A stretch of 64,000 nucleotides of DNA, taken from positions 563,718 to 627,717 of the forward strand of contig NW_004797649.1 of assembly GCF_000002075.1 (NCBI RefSeq), in the 5' to 3' direction. How positions within the stretch are numbered: the stretch's first letter is position 1; every line of letters starts with the position of its first letter. Under the pieces are notes generated by a model. That model did not search any database. It was given only the letters and a program-made list of their open reading frames with translations, and was not told the origin of the DNA. Position numbers and translations under genes: made by a program. This DNA is from Aplysia californica. Its lineage: Eukaryota; Mollusca; Gastropoda; Aplysiida; Aplysiidae. Of this stretch, positions 38,428-49,137 are shown in pieces.

Positions 38428-39245
38428 TATTGAAAATGTCTTCCTCATCATGCTCTGTTGAAATCAATTGTGAATATGTTTATTAACACGAGAGATTGAA
38501 ATAAAAATAAATCAAGACGAAAGTTTTGATTTTTCATCTTGTGACTTTTGGTTGGGTTTTTTTCGTTCTTGCTCTCGTTTGTTGTTTTTTTTCCTGACTA
38601 ATGGCACCCTTCTTTGTGCACATTGAGACCAGGCTCTATTATATCTGCCTAGAGGATGATTGTGAGGAATGTGAAAGGCATCTCTTCATTTAGTGTAGGA
38701 AAAAAACATGTGAACATGTTAACTCAGATGTTGTAGCCTACACATTTGAAATTTCCCCTTTTTGTGTGGTCAAAAATTCATGGCACAACTTATCCTCAAA
38801 TATCTCTTTAATGGGTAAATCAATGTCACCCAAACTATGCACAGCAGTACAGTGGAACTCGGATTTAACGAGCTCGGATTCAACGAGAGGAGATGGATTC
38901 CCTGGTTTTTTTCCTTCTTTATTTAAAATCAATAAAAAATAACCCGGATTCAACGAGAACTTAAATTAGCAAGCTCGGATTCAACGAGGTCGCTTCCAGG
39001 GCGAACACCCCCGCAGACGCGGCTTTGCTCATTTTTCTCCCAGAATGAACTTTATCTATTCCCAGAAACCATCCATTACACCTGCATGGTGAACCATTAC
39101 ATATATTGACTTACACAATTGGATGCGACCAATCAGCGGCCTTCTTTCATACCAACACATGCGTTGTTGACACGCGCATGTGTCTACTTTAGCGTGTGTC
39201 AGGGTCGGATGGGAGGTCTGCACACGTGTGGCTGTGTGTGCGTGT

Positions 39246-39262
39246 CGGGGGGGGGGGGGGGG
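39246..39262. repeat. Poly-G run
   Basis: About 17 G. Confidence 0.8.
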
Positions 39263-39538
39263 CACTAGCGGTCCGGGCGTTGAACGTCGCAGATTCAAAC
39301 ACGTCAGTCTTTCTTTTCCCCCCAGCAACTGATCATTATAATTACAATGATAAAAAGTCTTGACGTAGATCTACGTATGAATTGTGCACTGGTCTATGGA
39401 ATCAAAAGTTGCCGTATGCTGCTAGGCTCTACACTGCAACACAACTTTTTGGCAAGCAATCGAGTTGACACAGGCCGGCATTTGAACGACTTGGTCTTTT
39501 CTTTTTGCACACCTCATATGCAGGAATTTCAGGCACTA

Positions 39539-40350
39539 CAGTGGAATCCTGTTATAACGAGAGGGAGGGGACCGGAGCAAAACGTCCGTTATAGAAGGAC
39601 TCTCGCTATAAGGGATCCAGTAATAAATTCAAGGGAAACTGTAAAGTAGGCCTAATCTATGAGTTTGGTGTTTAGCTTATTTCCTTTTGATGTCTCCCCT
39701 GATGATGATTTTGTTTCAACATGACCTTTATGTCTTACTTGATCAAAAATCGAATCAGGTTTCTTTCTCTAGCGCTAGATCTAGCGATGTTGACTGAGAG
39801 CATGGCGTTGGCGATCAGAAAGAAAGGGCTCTGGGCTAACTCGCCCGCTGTGTTTTCCCCCACCCCACCACACCCTGTGGTGCATTCCGTCAGCTTGCGC
39901 ACGTCACACATTCGCTCCTACCATCACATTGCTGTGACCTCTCCCTCCCCGCATCGGAGAAGTGAGAGGCATGGTAGGCCCTGATAATCTAAACTAGGCT
40001 TACCCTGGCCTATCACGCGATGCGTTCTGCTTGTTTGCGCATGCCACACCCTCCCTACTCAGTCGCTCCGGCCTTCATTGTTGACACACATGGGGTCTCC
40101 CATTCTGTTTCGCTAGATCACCAACAAGTTTCTCAACTGGCGAGGTTTTACCTTATATGTATAAAACTGGTCTACGCACTGTGCACAGCAGCAGCAATTA
40201 TCCGCTATAACCGACTAGCTTGTTTGTCTGATAGCGCTATAGCAGTATTTTATTTACAAAGGTAAAGAAGAGAAAAAACGGGGTTTTAGAATAGTGTCTG
40301 TATAAGACTTCTCGTTTTTTCCGGACTCATTTTATAAGTGGACTCCACTG
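39539..40350. mobile_element. Pogo/Tigger-like element, TTATAACGA family, copy 2 (nested)
   Basis: The ends CAGTGGAATCCTGTTATAAC and CAGTGGAGTCCACTTATAA are flanked by TA, within the older element 38850-40467. Homologue of 4176-4952. Confidence 0.9.
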
Positions 40351-40467
40351 TACTTGCTCAGTGCCTGTAATTATCTACACAAAACTTCAAGTTTGCTATA
40401 ACGAACACTCGGATTCAACGAGATTTTAGGTCAGGCCCGGCGACCTCGTTGAATCCGAGTTCCACTG

Positions 40468-41109
40468 TATGGGTTGTTCATTAGTCCTAACTTGATCATG
40501 TTTTTTCCAAAACAATTGAGGCCCAGATTTTTAAAGTTTCCTTATTTTTATTAAATATTAGAAATCCCCGTCACGAGTAAAATTTGATTGTTCACAGCAC
40601 CTCCCTCTTCTCACACACATTTTGTGTACACGGCCTGTGTTGCAGCTCACCAATGACTTTTTGGTGGCAAAACGTTGCCAGAAATCAATTTTGTAGTGAA
40701 CACATTTTTTGCACTAAAGGTTCTCAAAAACAATCTTTCAATTATCATAATGTCTCTATTAGAAAAACATGACGGATTTGCTTGCGATTATATTGCCCCA
40801 GCTGTAAACCATTCAAAATCTGTAGAAACTACCCACTAGGATTTTTTATTAGTTTAAATAAAGAAATTTTCTAGAATACAGCAAGCAAGCAGGTGTTTAC
40901 AAGAATGTTGATTCGTTAAAACAAATTGATACAAGTCATTGTGCAAAATGTGGAGCACATATTGTGTAATAGATGTTATATAGTTGAGGAAATATTTGAC
41001 AATAAGTTGTGCCATGAATTTTTTACCTCACTATTGTATTGGAATATGGTCTGGGTTTTTTCTTTTCTTCTTTATTCTAGTGAACTGTTAGAAGTGAGGA
41101 TATTACAGC
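40468..41109. other. Intergenic, no gene recognised
   Basis: AT-rich; contains the right half of the inverted pair described at 38745. Confidence 0.4.
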
Positions 41110-41305
41110 TTTTTTTCCTTCTTTTTTGCCTTCCCCTTCTAGACCTCATGGGTATGTTCACTACTGGTTCTTCAACCTGAATGAAATGCATCTAACTTTT
41201 ACCTATGTGACCGTTTTTCCTACTAAAGTTACATTAGTAAGACCCTAGCCTTCAGTCCTTCAGGCAGCCACATTCCGATTTTAAATGTAGTATATGGTTT
41301 GTTTG
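41110..41305 (+). repeat. Interspersed repeat, shared with 17690-17870
   Basis: Same order of words (GACCGTTTTTCC, CCTAGCCTTCAG, CCACATTCCGATTT). Family unknown. Confidence 0.5.
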
Positions 41306-41420
41306 CTTTTTTATGGGTCTCTCGATATCGAAACAAATAGCTTCATGGACGTCTGTGGTGTAGCCATCAGATTCTTCACTCTTCATCACTGCACTACTTG
41401 CACACAAAAGACATGGATTC

Positions 41421-41911
41421 GGGGGCTCTCGTGGCCCCAAGGTTAAGGTGTTCGCCTCTCATTCAAAAGGTCTTGGGTTCGAATCCAGGTAGGGAGGGAA
41501 AAATTTTCCTCTCTAAAATTGTGTCCTTTCACCTCCTTTCCTGCTCTCTTGCAGCAATGTTCTGTCATCTGCTTTTGTCTTCACTTTCTGCCCCCACCCC
41601 ATCGCCTCCTTTGCCCCCTCCTCTGGGCTCCAGACTCTTTCTGTAGCCTGTCTACTGCTATTCCTTGGCTCCTTACTGCTGTCTTTCAGCCACACCCATG
41701 ATCTTCTGGGAGGAAAGATCTACACCTAGCCTTCTCGGACAAGGGCGAAAAATCTCAGAGGTCTCGAGTGCAAGTTGCACACATTAAAGATCCCTTGGTG
41801 GTCTAAAAATCGACAAAAGCAGGCTTCGGCAAATTTTAAAATTTCCTACCATCTGAAAATGTGCCCCACGCGCTCATATGACCTTAAGCAGTTGCCAGCG
41901 CTGTTAAACAC
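41421..41911 (+). mobile_element. tRNA-headed SINE family A, full length
   Basis: The head GGGGCTCTCGTGGCCCCAAG has an A-box-like part and the B box GGTTCGAATCC. The body carries AAGATC and GGGCGAAAAATCTCAGAGG. The 3' end CGCTCATATGACCTTAAGCA...CGCTG is the shared hairpin. It is not a tRNA gene: no cloverleaf beyond the promoter boxes. Confidence 0.85.
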
Positions 41912-41984
41912 TTACAAAAAACCAAAAAAAAGACAGGTGTGGATGTTCTTGGGGTTTTTTTAAAATCAAGTATCTGTGTCTGCC

Positions 41985-42090
41985 TGGATATTATTGTATC
42001 CCAGGTTGGCCCCAACATGCAGGGTTGGCTGAAGATGCCTGCCTCCCAAATTATCTAAATTGTGTCAATGGGGGTGCAAAACACTTATAA
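41985..42090 (+). mobile_element. SINE family D, 5' truncated
   Basis: Shares ATTATCTAAATTGTGTCAAT and GGGGGTGCAAAACACTT with the other D copies. Confidence 0.7.
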
Positions 42091-42379
42091 ATAATAAAAT
42101 GAATAAGTTGTATATGATTAAAAGATACAGCCCATTTTCAGTTGATGATACAGTTGAGTCCACTTAAACTTCAACTGAAATCTGGGGGACTGCCAGATTC
42201 CCTTAAGTTTATTTAAAGCTTTCAGATTAAACATGTTTCAGTTTGGGTTTGTATTTGTTGCAGTGTATACAGTCATCCAACAAAGTAGGTGAATAATAAA
42301 GTTTATTGGAACAAACAAGAACTTAAAGAGTGACTGAACAACAAGCACTTTCTCCTTTTTCTCCCCCCCCCCCCCCCCA

Positions 42380-42418
<39 letters not shown>

Positions 42419-42785
42419 TTCTGTATGTCTCTCTCCCCCCCCCTCCCCCCCACCCTCATGGTCATCTTCTCCTTCTCCACCTATCAAGTCACCCCCTTAC
42501 ATTCCTTTATTCGTCCTACCAAGTGAACACACACTATCAAATTCTTCTGATCGAGTCGGGGCCAGTCAAATTTTCCTTCACAGACTGGGGAAAAAGCTAC
42601 CATTATATTAGTGCAATGCGACTGACTTTCAAAAACAAATGCTGTCGTTTTTTCCCATGGCAGGAGTTAAGTCAATTGTATGGTGCCAAAATGGTAGCTT
42701 TTGCCCTTTCATGAAAGATAATCAGGTTTATACCAACTCTGTTCGATTGAATCCGATTGGCAGTGTGCAATGGGTATTACTAGTG
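42091..42785. other. Intergenic with low-complexity tracts
   Basis: It has a CAGTTGAGTCCACTTAAAC left end after TA at about 42144 that may be a lone pogo end, a C run (42362-42378) and (CT)n. Confidence 0.4.
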
Positions 42786-43734
42786 CAGTAGTCTCCGCCT
42801 AAGATCCCACCGCCCCAGTTCGCTTTAGATCCCGCTGTTTTAAGAAAACAGAATTTTTACTATACAAAAGTCACCCCTAAGATCCCGCTCTGATTCACTC
42901 TGAAGGTCTACATTCGGCTAAGATCACGCATTTCAGATCATAATTTGCGGAACAAAAACCCGAGCAGGACAGCCGATCAACCAAGAGTGAAAAGTTGAGA
43001 TCAATAAACTGTCCTTCCCATCAAAGATCAGCCACTATCATGAATGTGATCACATAGGCGTTGTAAAACGCGATGAAGCGATACAATGTTTGCGCCAGAC
43101 GGGATCACACCAGGGTGTGAACTGACCGACACGTTTGTTTTCCCCATGCATCGCACTCACACCTGAGCTCTCCCCCTAAACTTACATCACTCACTCACTG
43201 GGTGGGTAGAGCCTACACGTTCCATCCAGGCAGGATCACATCGAACCGTGAACTCTTTCTTGACCATTGAAGCAGTTCGCTCTACTCCCAAATTTGCGAC
43301 ACAGACTGAATTTTAATTGGTGTGTTCACAACGTAATGGGGTGTAACGACAAAGGCAGTTGGGGGAGACACGGTCAGAGATGGAAAGCTATAAATCTTCG
43401 ACAGGTAAAGGGGAGGGGCAACTGGATTTGTCAAAGATCTTGAGACTCATAATAGGATAATAAGTGAAAATGGCACGCCTCATCCCACTATGCACTGTGA
43501 TAGGTCATCAACGTTAACCACTCTTAGTCTTAGTCTTAGCTCGCCATATGCCATAAACCCACCAAGGGGTCACGTCAGTTCATTTTAGAGTGGAGCGAGA
43601 CCATTTTACCGATTGTGAGCCTTAAAATGGGTCACCATAGATTTTGCCCTGGGTTCGCCGGTTAAGATCCCAGTTCGCCTAAGATCCCGCTTTTCCTTGC
43701 TTCCGAGCACCGGGATCTTAGGCGGAGACTACTG
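42786..43734. mobile_element. Pogo/Tigger-like element, TAAGATCCCGC family
   Basis: The ends CAGTAGTCTCCGCCTAAGAT are perfect inverted repeats. The right flank is TA, the left TG. AAGATCCCGCT recurs four or more times near the ends. The outer 14 bases equal those of the CCTAAACGCACGC family, but the inner word differs. Confidence 0.9.
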
Positions 43735-44377
43735 TATTAGACCTGACAACTACAAACATGACCAAAGAGAGAAACCTGGAGAGTGCAAGGTTCTTGTGCA
43801 GAGCAGTACATGAATAATATCATTAACTTAACAGTCAGAGAAGACCACGCATAAAACATGTAATTTGTAAATGCATAAATATTCAAATGCATCCGATAAA
43901 TGATAACTCTTCCCGAAAAAGAAATAGAAAGTAAAATTCAGTTGAGTATTACCTTGCATCGTACGTATTAACTTCTTCACTAGGACTTTGTAAGCCTGCA
44001 CAAAATGCCCTCAACTCTTCTTGGACATATTCGGTATCTTTCGGGGAACACATTTGGATAAATTGCCGATATAATATATTGTTGGATAAATTGCCGATAT
44101 AATATATTGAATATTGTCAATTTGAACAGCGTCTGAAGCTTATTTCATATTTCATTTCCATTCCTCTGCTTTTGTAACATCAGTGAACATCAATTTACCT
44201 TAGGATATAACATAACTCAAAAGTTTATACACTAGAGTCTACCTGTAAAAGCCGTCTTATTACCATACTCACAATGATTCGTTACAAAATAATTACGCCC
44301 AAATGGTTTCAACCACTGAAAAAAATTACATCCTAAATGAGTGATGAAATCATATCAGAACTGATATATAATATATA
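43735..44377. other. Intergenic, nothing recognised
   Basis: AT-rich, with a short direct repeat TTGGATAAATTGCCGATATA at 44053 and 44082. Confidence 0.4.
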
Positions 44378-45087
44378 CAGTCGAACCTGCCTTTACGGAA
44401 ACCTGTGTAAAACAGAAACCTGTCTTAACTGAATCTCCCCGCTCCCCCCTTGATATAAATTTCTCTTTAATTACCTGTATAAAACGGAAACCTGTCCAAT
44501 GCGGACGCGGAAAGAAAAATCAGCTCCCTTCCGAGGTTTTCACCTTTTGGGGGTAGATGTTACCCCATCATGTGAGCCCTGAGCAATGCAGATGGTCAGT
44601 GTAGTATGGGTGTGAAATCTCACGACTGCCCGTGAGAGTGCTCGACTAGCAAGCCACTACGGAAACTTTCTTGGGTAGCCAGAAGCCAGAGGTGTGAAAT
44701 TAGATTGACAAATGCCTGCGCCCTGATCGTAGGACAGCCGAGAAAAGAGTTCCTCGAATCGTGACAATGATGGCAGTGAGGAGTGGCATTGGTGGGTGGG
44801 ACTAAGGGTGGAAGCAAAGGAGATGTTCAATTGTTTCTGTTTATAATAGGTCAAACAGTGGTCCTATGAAAGGCAAGCACTGGTGGTATTTGGATACCTA
44901 AGACAGACGCATGTCTTTATCAGACAGGATAGCAGCTGAGAGGGGTGAAGTTTTGACGCCGATCGGACAAGCGATCCTTGATCCCACCAGCTATGCCTTT
45001 GAACCCTCCCCCCCAACCTCCACCTCCCCCCTAAGACGGAATTTTTTTCCCTCTCCCTTTCGATTCCGTCTTACACAGGTTCGACTG
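44378..45087. mobile_element. Pogo/Tigger-like element, ACGGAAACCTGT family
   Basis: The ends CAGTCGAACCTG are perfect, flanked by TA in AT repeats. The words ACGGAAACCTGT and AAACAGAAACCTGT recur on the left and TTCCGTCTTACACAGG on the right. There is no transposase frame. Confidence 0.88.
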
Positions 45088-45770
45088 TATATATACATTT
45101 TTTTTTATTTTTTTTTTTTTTAAATGAGTTATTGTCGGCAAGCTATTAAACGGATCTTAGCCCAGGAAGCTAATTGTTTTCAGCAGAGAGAAAAAAAATA
45201 CTCTTTAACTTTTTAAAACAGTAACTTTTCAGGCTTTTCCTTTTTCAATATTTGGATTTTTTATAAAATGATTCTCAAGCACATGAAACTGAAACCAATA
45301 CCACAGATTACAAAAAATGCAATACAAAAAATTAAAATTTGAGGCTCAGTTCATCCAAACAGCTGGTCAACAATATGTTGTGGCAATAACAGAACCAGAT
45401 AGATATGTGATGACAATACCAACAAAACAGAAATGGCATTAAAGAGTCTTAGGTAACAATCAAACCTGCATTTAAAGCCACATCATGAATTTTGAAAAGC
45501 TCAACTTGTCGCCAGTCCCACATGGTCCCCACTTCTACCACGGGCGGGGAGATCAACCCCACACATTCTAATTCTAGCCGTGGACCATCATCGTAAGTAG
45601 GTCTATAGTATATAGGCTAAGGAAAAATTATCTTTTCTCTTCAAACAAAAACAGGTAACAGTAAAAATAATAGATTGTATCTCTGAATAGAGCATTTATA
45701 TCTAAAGAGGAAAGTAGGTTCTATGCTCTTTACAATTTATTACCACCAGACCCTATACTGGTATCTGTGG
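45088..45770. other. Intergenic, nothing recognised
   Basis: AT-rich; at 45355-45385 it shares CAAACAGCTGGTCAACAATA-type words with 18750, 50530 and 61650. Confidence 0.4.
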
Positions 45771-45970
45771 GGTAGCACTTAGGCATTTAGCTTTTGAACG
45801 TAGGAGACCCAAGTTCGATTCCCAAGGGCATAATTTTCTTTGAATATCTCAGTCTTTCTGCTGAAATGTTATATCCCATTCAGCTGGGTCAGCCCTGACC
45901 AGCAGGTTTGAAGTCCACCTTCTAAATTATCTAAATTTTGTCGATGGGGGCTTAAAAATACCTACATCTT
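45771..45970 (+). mobile_element. tRNA-headed SINE family D
   Basis: The head has AAGTTCGATTCCCAAGG (B box), and the 3' part has AATTATCTAAATTTTGTCGA and GGGGGCTTAAAAATACC. Confidence 0.75.
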
Positions 45971-46382
45971 AAAAAAAGACGAATAAAACAAAATTCAAAA
46001 GTAATCTCAGCTTCTTGGAAAACACCAGTAGTTTAAGATGCGATTACATAGAAGGCACTAAAAAAACACAAGCATACTGATAGGGGATGGTAGGATCACA
46101 TAAACACTATCAGTTTTCTTTAAATAAGTTACAGTATAGAACACAAACATTGAGCAAAATTGCTAAAGGATTTTTTTCTCCAAACTTCCAAAATGAAGTC
46201 ATGAATTCCAGACATGTTTCCAAAACTTTTTCTGTACCAAGGGGATGTAAAGAAAATGTTGCTATGCTCCCCTTGGAAAAGAAAATCACTGTGACCAGAA
46301 ACAAGCCTCAGAGGGGGAAAAAGAAACAAAATAAAAAGTGAGGTGATTGAAAACGAAGTTACATAAAAATAATACTAAATAG

Positions 46383-46935
46383 CATTTGCATAGGGCGTAT
46401 ACCGGTGCTCAACAGCAAAGTCTGTGCGCTTTCAGAGTCTCATTCAACGGCAGTGGTGTAGTAGTTAGGTGCTTAACTGCCACATGCAGGAGAACCAAGT
46501 TCGATTACCAAGTGGGGAGAAAAATATTATCAAGTATAGAGACCTCAATCTTTCAGCTGGAAGGTTCATGTTCCTCTCAGCCCAGGTTGGCCCAGACAGG
46601 CAAGGTCAGATCAGAAACCCGCCTTCAAAATGATCTGAAAAGTATTGATGAAGGCATAAAAAACACTTGCATTTGAAATTTGAAGAGTCACATTTTCAAC
46701 TTCTTGGGAAGCATACAGTACAACTACAAGTACAAGCAGTCAATTAAGCACTCAAACACTAGAAAACTGACAAGATTATTCGCTGACATAGCTTGGTACC
46801 CATTCTCTCCTGGGTGAAGTAAGGACAATTCGTGAAAAGTGTCTTTCTCAATGTCACAACATCGGGCCCCTGATAGAGTTTGTGCTAACAACCTTTCAGT
46901 AGTGAGCTCAATAGCCTAGCCACCAGAGCACCCAC
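46383..46935 (-). mobile_element. tRNA-headed SINE family E, interrupted by SINE D
   Basis: 46383-46448 and 46684-46935 together match 58038-58378, read on the minus strand. The head (46870-46935) is diverged. Confidence 0.75.
46449..46683 (+). mobile_element. tRNA-headed SINE family D, nested in SINE E
   Basis: The head GTGGTGTAGTAGTTAGGTG and B box AAGTTCGATTACCAAG are visible. It is flanked by AGAGTCTCATTCAAC and the near copy at 46684-46700, a target duplication. Confidence 0.8.
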
Positions 46936-47167
46936 ATTTCTAGAAAATATCTAAGCAACTTTGAAAGAAATCCCAGTAAAAGAAAAATTGCTGAAAAATT
47001 ATTTGACGTCATTAAGGAATGTACCCAAGCCACTGACAGCGGCTCAACAGCACAGCAGTTCCCATTTTTCAATTCTGTTTTGGTATATGAATTCTATTAT
47101 CTATTACCGTACAGACAAGAAAACAAACACAACTAAAACTACACTTTTTCTAGAATAGAAGCAACCT

Positions 47168-48002
47168 AGTATAATCTGCTTATATCGACATGCTTTGGGA
47201 AGTGGATTTGATGTCGACGTATAAAAATGTCGATAAATTAAAATACAGTCCATGCCGGCTTTAAGCGCGGTCTTCGGGAGAAAGCTTAAGCATGCTTAAT
47301 GCCGAAGCGTGCTTGAGTGCGAAGTAGATATAATCCAGAGATTTTCATGTAGAAAATTTCCCGTGCTTCTGTTATTTCCCTTTGTAAGTAGGCCTATAGC
47401 GGTCCCGCAAAAGTTTGCACTCTTATTTTTACCCACCACGGTAGTTTTTGTTTGTTTTTGTTTTGAGGTCAAATGGGAAATGAAAACTTAATTTAGAAGG
47501 CCAGTCACGATACAGCACACGCGGCCTAAACACTGTCTGTGCGTACCACTGCCCGCTGTGCCACATTCATACCGCTGCCTTCATTCCACCTCGTGCGTGA
47601 TACACAATCCAGCAACAAACTGAGAATGGGATGGGGAAGGGGAGTGGAGGTAGGGAGGTGATGCCCAGCGCGCAAGATGCTCACGTCTGTGAGGCACTGT
47701 ACTGTGTTGGAGACTACAATGTGTAGGCCCTACATTACCTACTAAAGCCAGGTGTGTCGAATAGGCTACTTGGCGGGTATGCAGACTTCATGAAGAACTA
47801 ATGTATTGACCGTTAGCGTGGCCTTTTCCCCCATTTATGTACGTGGGCTTCACCAGGTACCCAGGAAGCATGTCGGTGAAGCAGAGTGGGCCGGAAAAAA
47901 AGTCGATATACGAGAAATTGTTTAGTGAAGATATTGAAGGAAAAATTTCGTAATTGGAAAATATGTCGATACATTGGCTGTCCATATAAGTGGATTATAC
48001 TG
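47168..48002. mobile_element. Pogo/Tigger-like element, TATATCGAC family
   Basis: The right end is GGATTATACTG followed by TA. The left end AGTATAATCTGCTTATATCG has lost its first bases. GTCGATATA and ATGTCGAT recur. A second terminus-like CAGTCCATGCCGGCTTTAAG at 47251 may be a trapped end of another element. Confidence 0.7.
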
Positions 48003-48014
48003 TAAGTGTGATCC

Positions 48015-49030
48015 AGACTCTTCAATGACCCATAAAGGCACACGCTCTTTTGTCACATATAAATCTGCATAGCATAGCTCTCTACTCAATAACTCATCAA
48101 GGAATGCTCTATTGCCACACAAAAATCTGTACAGATCTCTAATTACTTTTGCAAAAATCCATTACACTCGCAAAGCCTTTCACTCTATTGCCACATATAT
48201 AAATCTGTACAGATCTCCAACCATTTTAAGGGGGCTCGATACTTACGTGACAACATTTTTAACTGAAGACAAACTAAAACAACTTTTGTCACAGGCAGTA
48301 AGTATGAGACAAGAGATTCATGTTCAACTGTTGACACAGTCGATTACATAAGTCATTGCCATGGAAGCAGCGGCCATCTTGAAAATTGTATAGTCAATTT
48401 TTTTTTCTCCACCACTTCTACAGTTTTTAAACTTTTTTTCATTCTGTAATTTGCAAAATGTCACAAATAAATAGGTGCTTGCAGCTGGCTACTTTGATTT
48501 TTTATATTATCAAAGGTTGGGATATGGAATTTGATCTATAAAAAATATTTTTGACATGAAAAACAAATTGTACAAAAATATTTTAAAGCAAAATCTAAAA
48601 ACCTAACCAGCCCACTACAAGTACAAACCATTTCTGTAACTACATGCCAAATTTCAAGTCTCTGTGTTGAAAAATTTTTAAATGGTGGAGAAAAAAACCC
48701 CCCGCCATATGCAAGCAAACTGGAGAAAAAGTGTGTTTTGAGAAAAACAAGTTTAAACATCTAAAACGTTCGAACACAACGTAGAACCCAGTAAAATTGA
48801 ATTCTGTTAATGTTAATCACTCAGCGCGACTAGTCTCCAAAAAATCTAGACTGAACGAGGGATCAGAAAATATCAAAAGTAAAAAGTGCTCAGAGTGAGT
48901 GAAAATCAGTCCCCGAGGCCCTAGACCTGACCCGCGAGCCCCCTTAACAAAAATCCCAAACGATCATGGAGATGCACACTCTACTGCTCGACATAAATCA
49001 GTGCAAATCTCTTATTATCTACTGGCACTC
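48015..49030. repeat. Diverged tandem repeat (about 77 bp) beside the unknown gene's end
   Basis: Units of the type CTCTATTGCCACATATAAAT then CTGTACAGATCTC occur at about 48030, 48105, 48180 and 48975. The last is separated from the others by the TTAA element 48230-48943. They would lie in the 3' UTR of the minus-strand gene. Confidence 0.6.
48230..48943. mobile_element. TTAA-target element with GGGGGCTCG ends
   Basis: Inverted ends GGGGGCTCG, TTAA on both sides. 714 bp, no transposase frame. It sits about 100 bp after the stop of the minus-strand gene. Confidence 0.8.
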
Positions 49031-49047
49031 ACAGGGTACTCCTCACC

Positions 49048-49137
49048 TCATCCGTGTCTCTTCTGCTGGTAGTACTTTTTCAAATCCAGATTTCGGTCAT
49101 TCTTCTTCAGCTTGATCCGATATTTACCTCTTATTTT
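49048..49137 (-). CDS. Unknown gene, last exon (basic tail)
   Basis: Twenty-nine codons KIRGKYRIKLKKNDRNLDLK then KYYQQKRHG and TGA, after acceptor ttttcag. The Lys/Arg-rich end may bind nucleic acid or serve as a nuclear signal, which is inference. Confidence 0.75.
   Translation of the reverse strand, partial: KIRGKYRIKLKKNDRNLDLKKYYQQKRHG

Larger units (their letters stand above)
36797..38530 (+). other. NUFIP1: Probable NUFIP1 3' UTR with poly(A) signals
   Basis: After the stop there is about 130 bp of unique sequence, then a pogo-type element (36932-38427), then unique AT-rich sequence with two overlapping AATAAA signals at 38500-38511 and a T/GT-rich stretch just after. A transcript using this site would carry the whole transposon in its 3' UTR. 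A weaker ATTAAA at about 37002 lies inside the transposon. The site choice is inference. Confidence 0.45.
38850..40467. mobile_element. Pogo/Tigger-like element, GGATTCAACGAG family
   Basis: The ends CAGTGGAACTCGGATTTAAC and CAGTGGAACTCGGATTCAAC are flanked by TA. The word CGGATTCAACGAG recurs at least five times near the ends. Element 39539-40350 is inserted in it. Confidence 0.9.
38745..41035. repeat. Inverted pair flanking the nested pogo elements
   Basis: 38750-38810 and 40975-41030 are inverted copies sharing AAAAATTCATGGCACAACTT. They may be the ends of an older element, about 2.3 kb, into which the pogo elements moved, or a hairpin remnant. Confidence 0.4.

Noticed and set aside
41421-41490. 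tRNA gene
   Set aside because: Promoter boxes are present, but no full cloverleaf, and the sequence continues as a repeated SINE body. The same holds for 37500, 45771, 46450 and 58370.
47251-47330. Separate transposon starting CAGTCCATGCCGG
   Set aside because: Only one end found; may be a trapped terminus in element 47168-48002.
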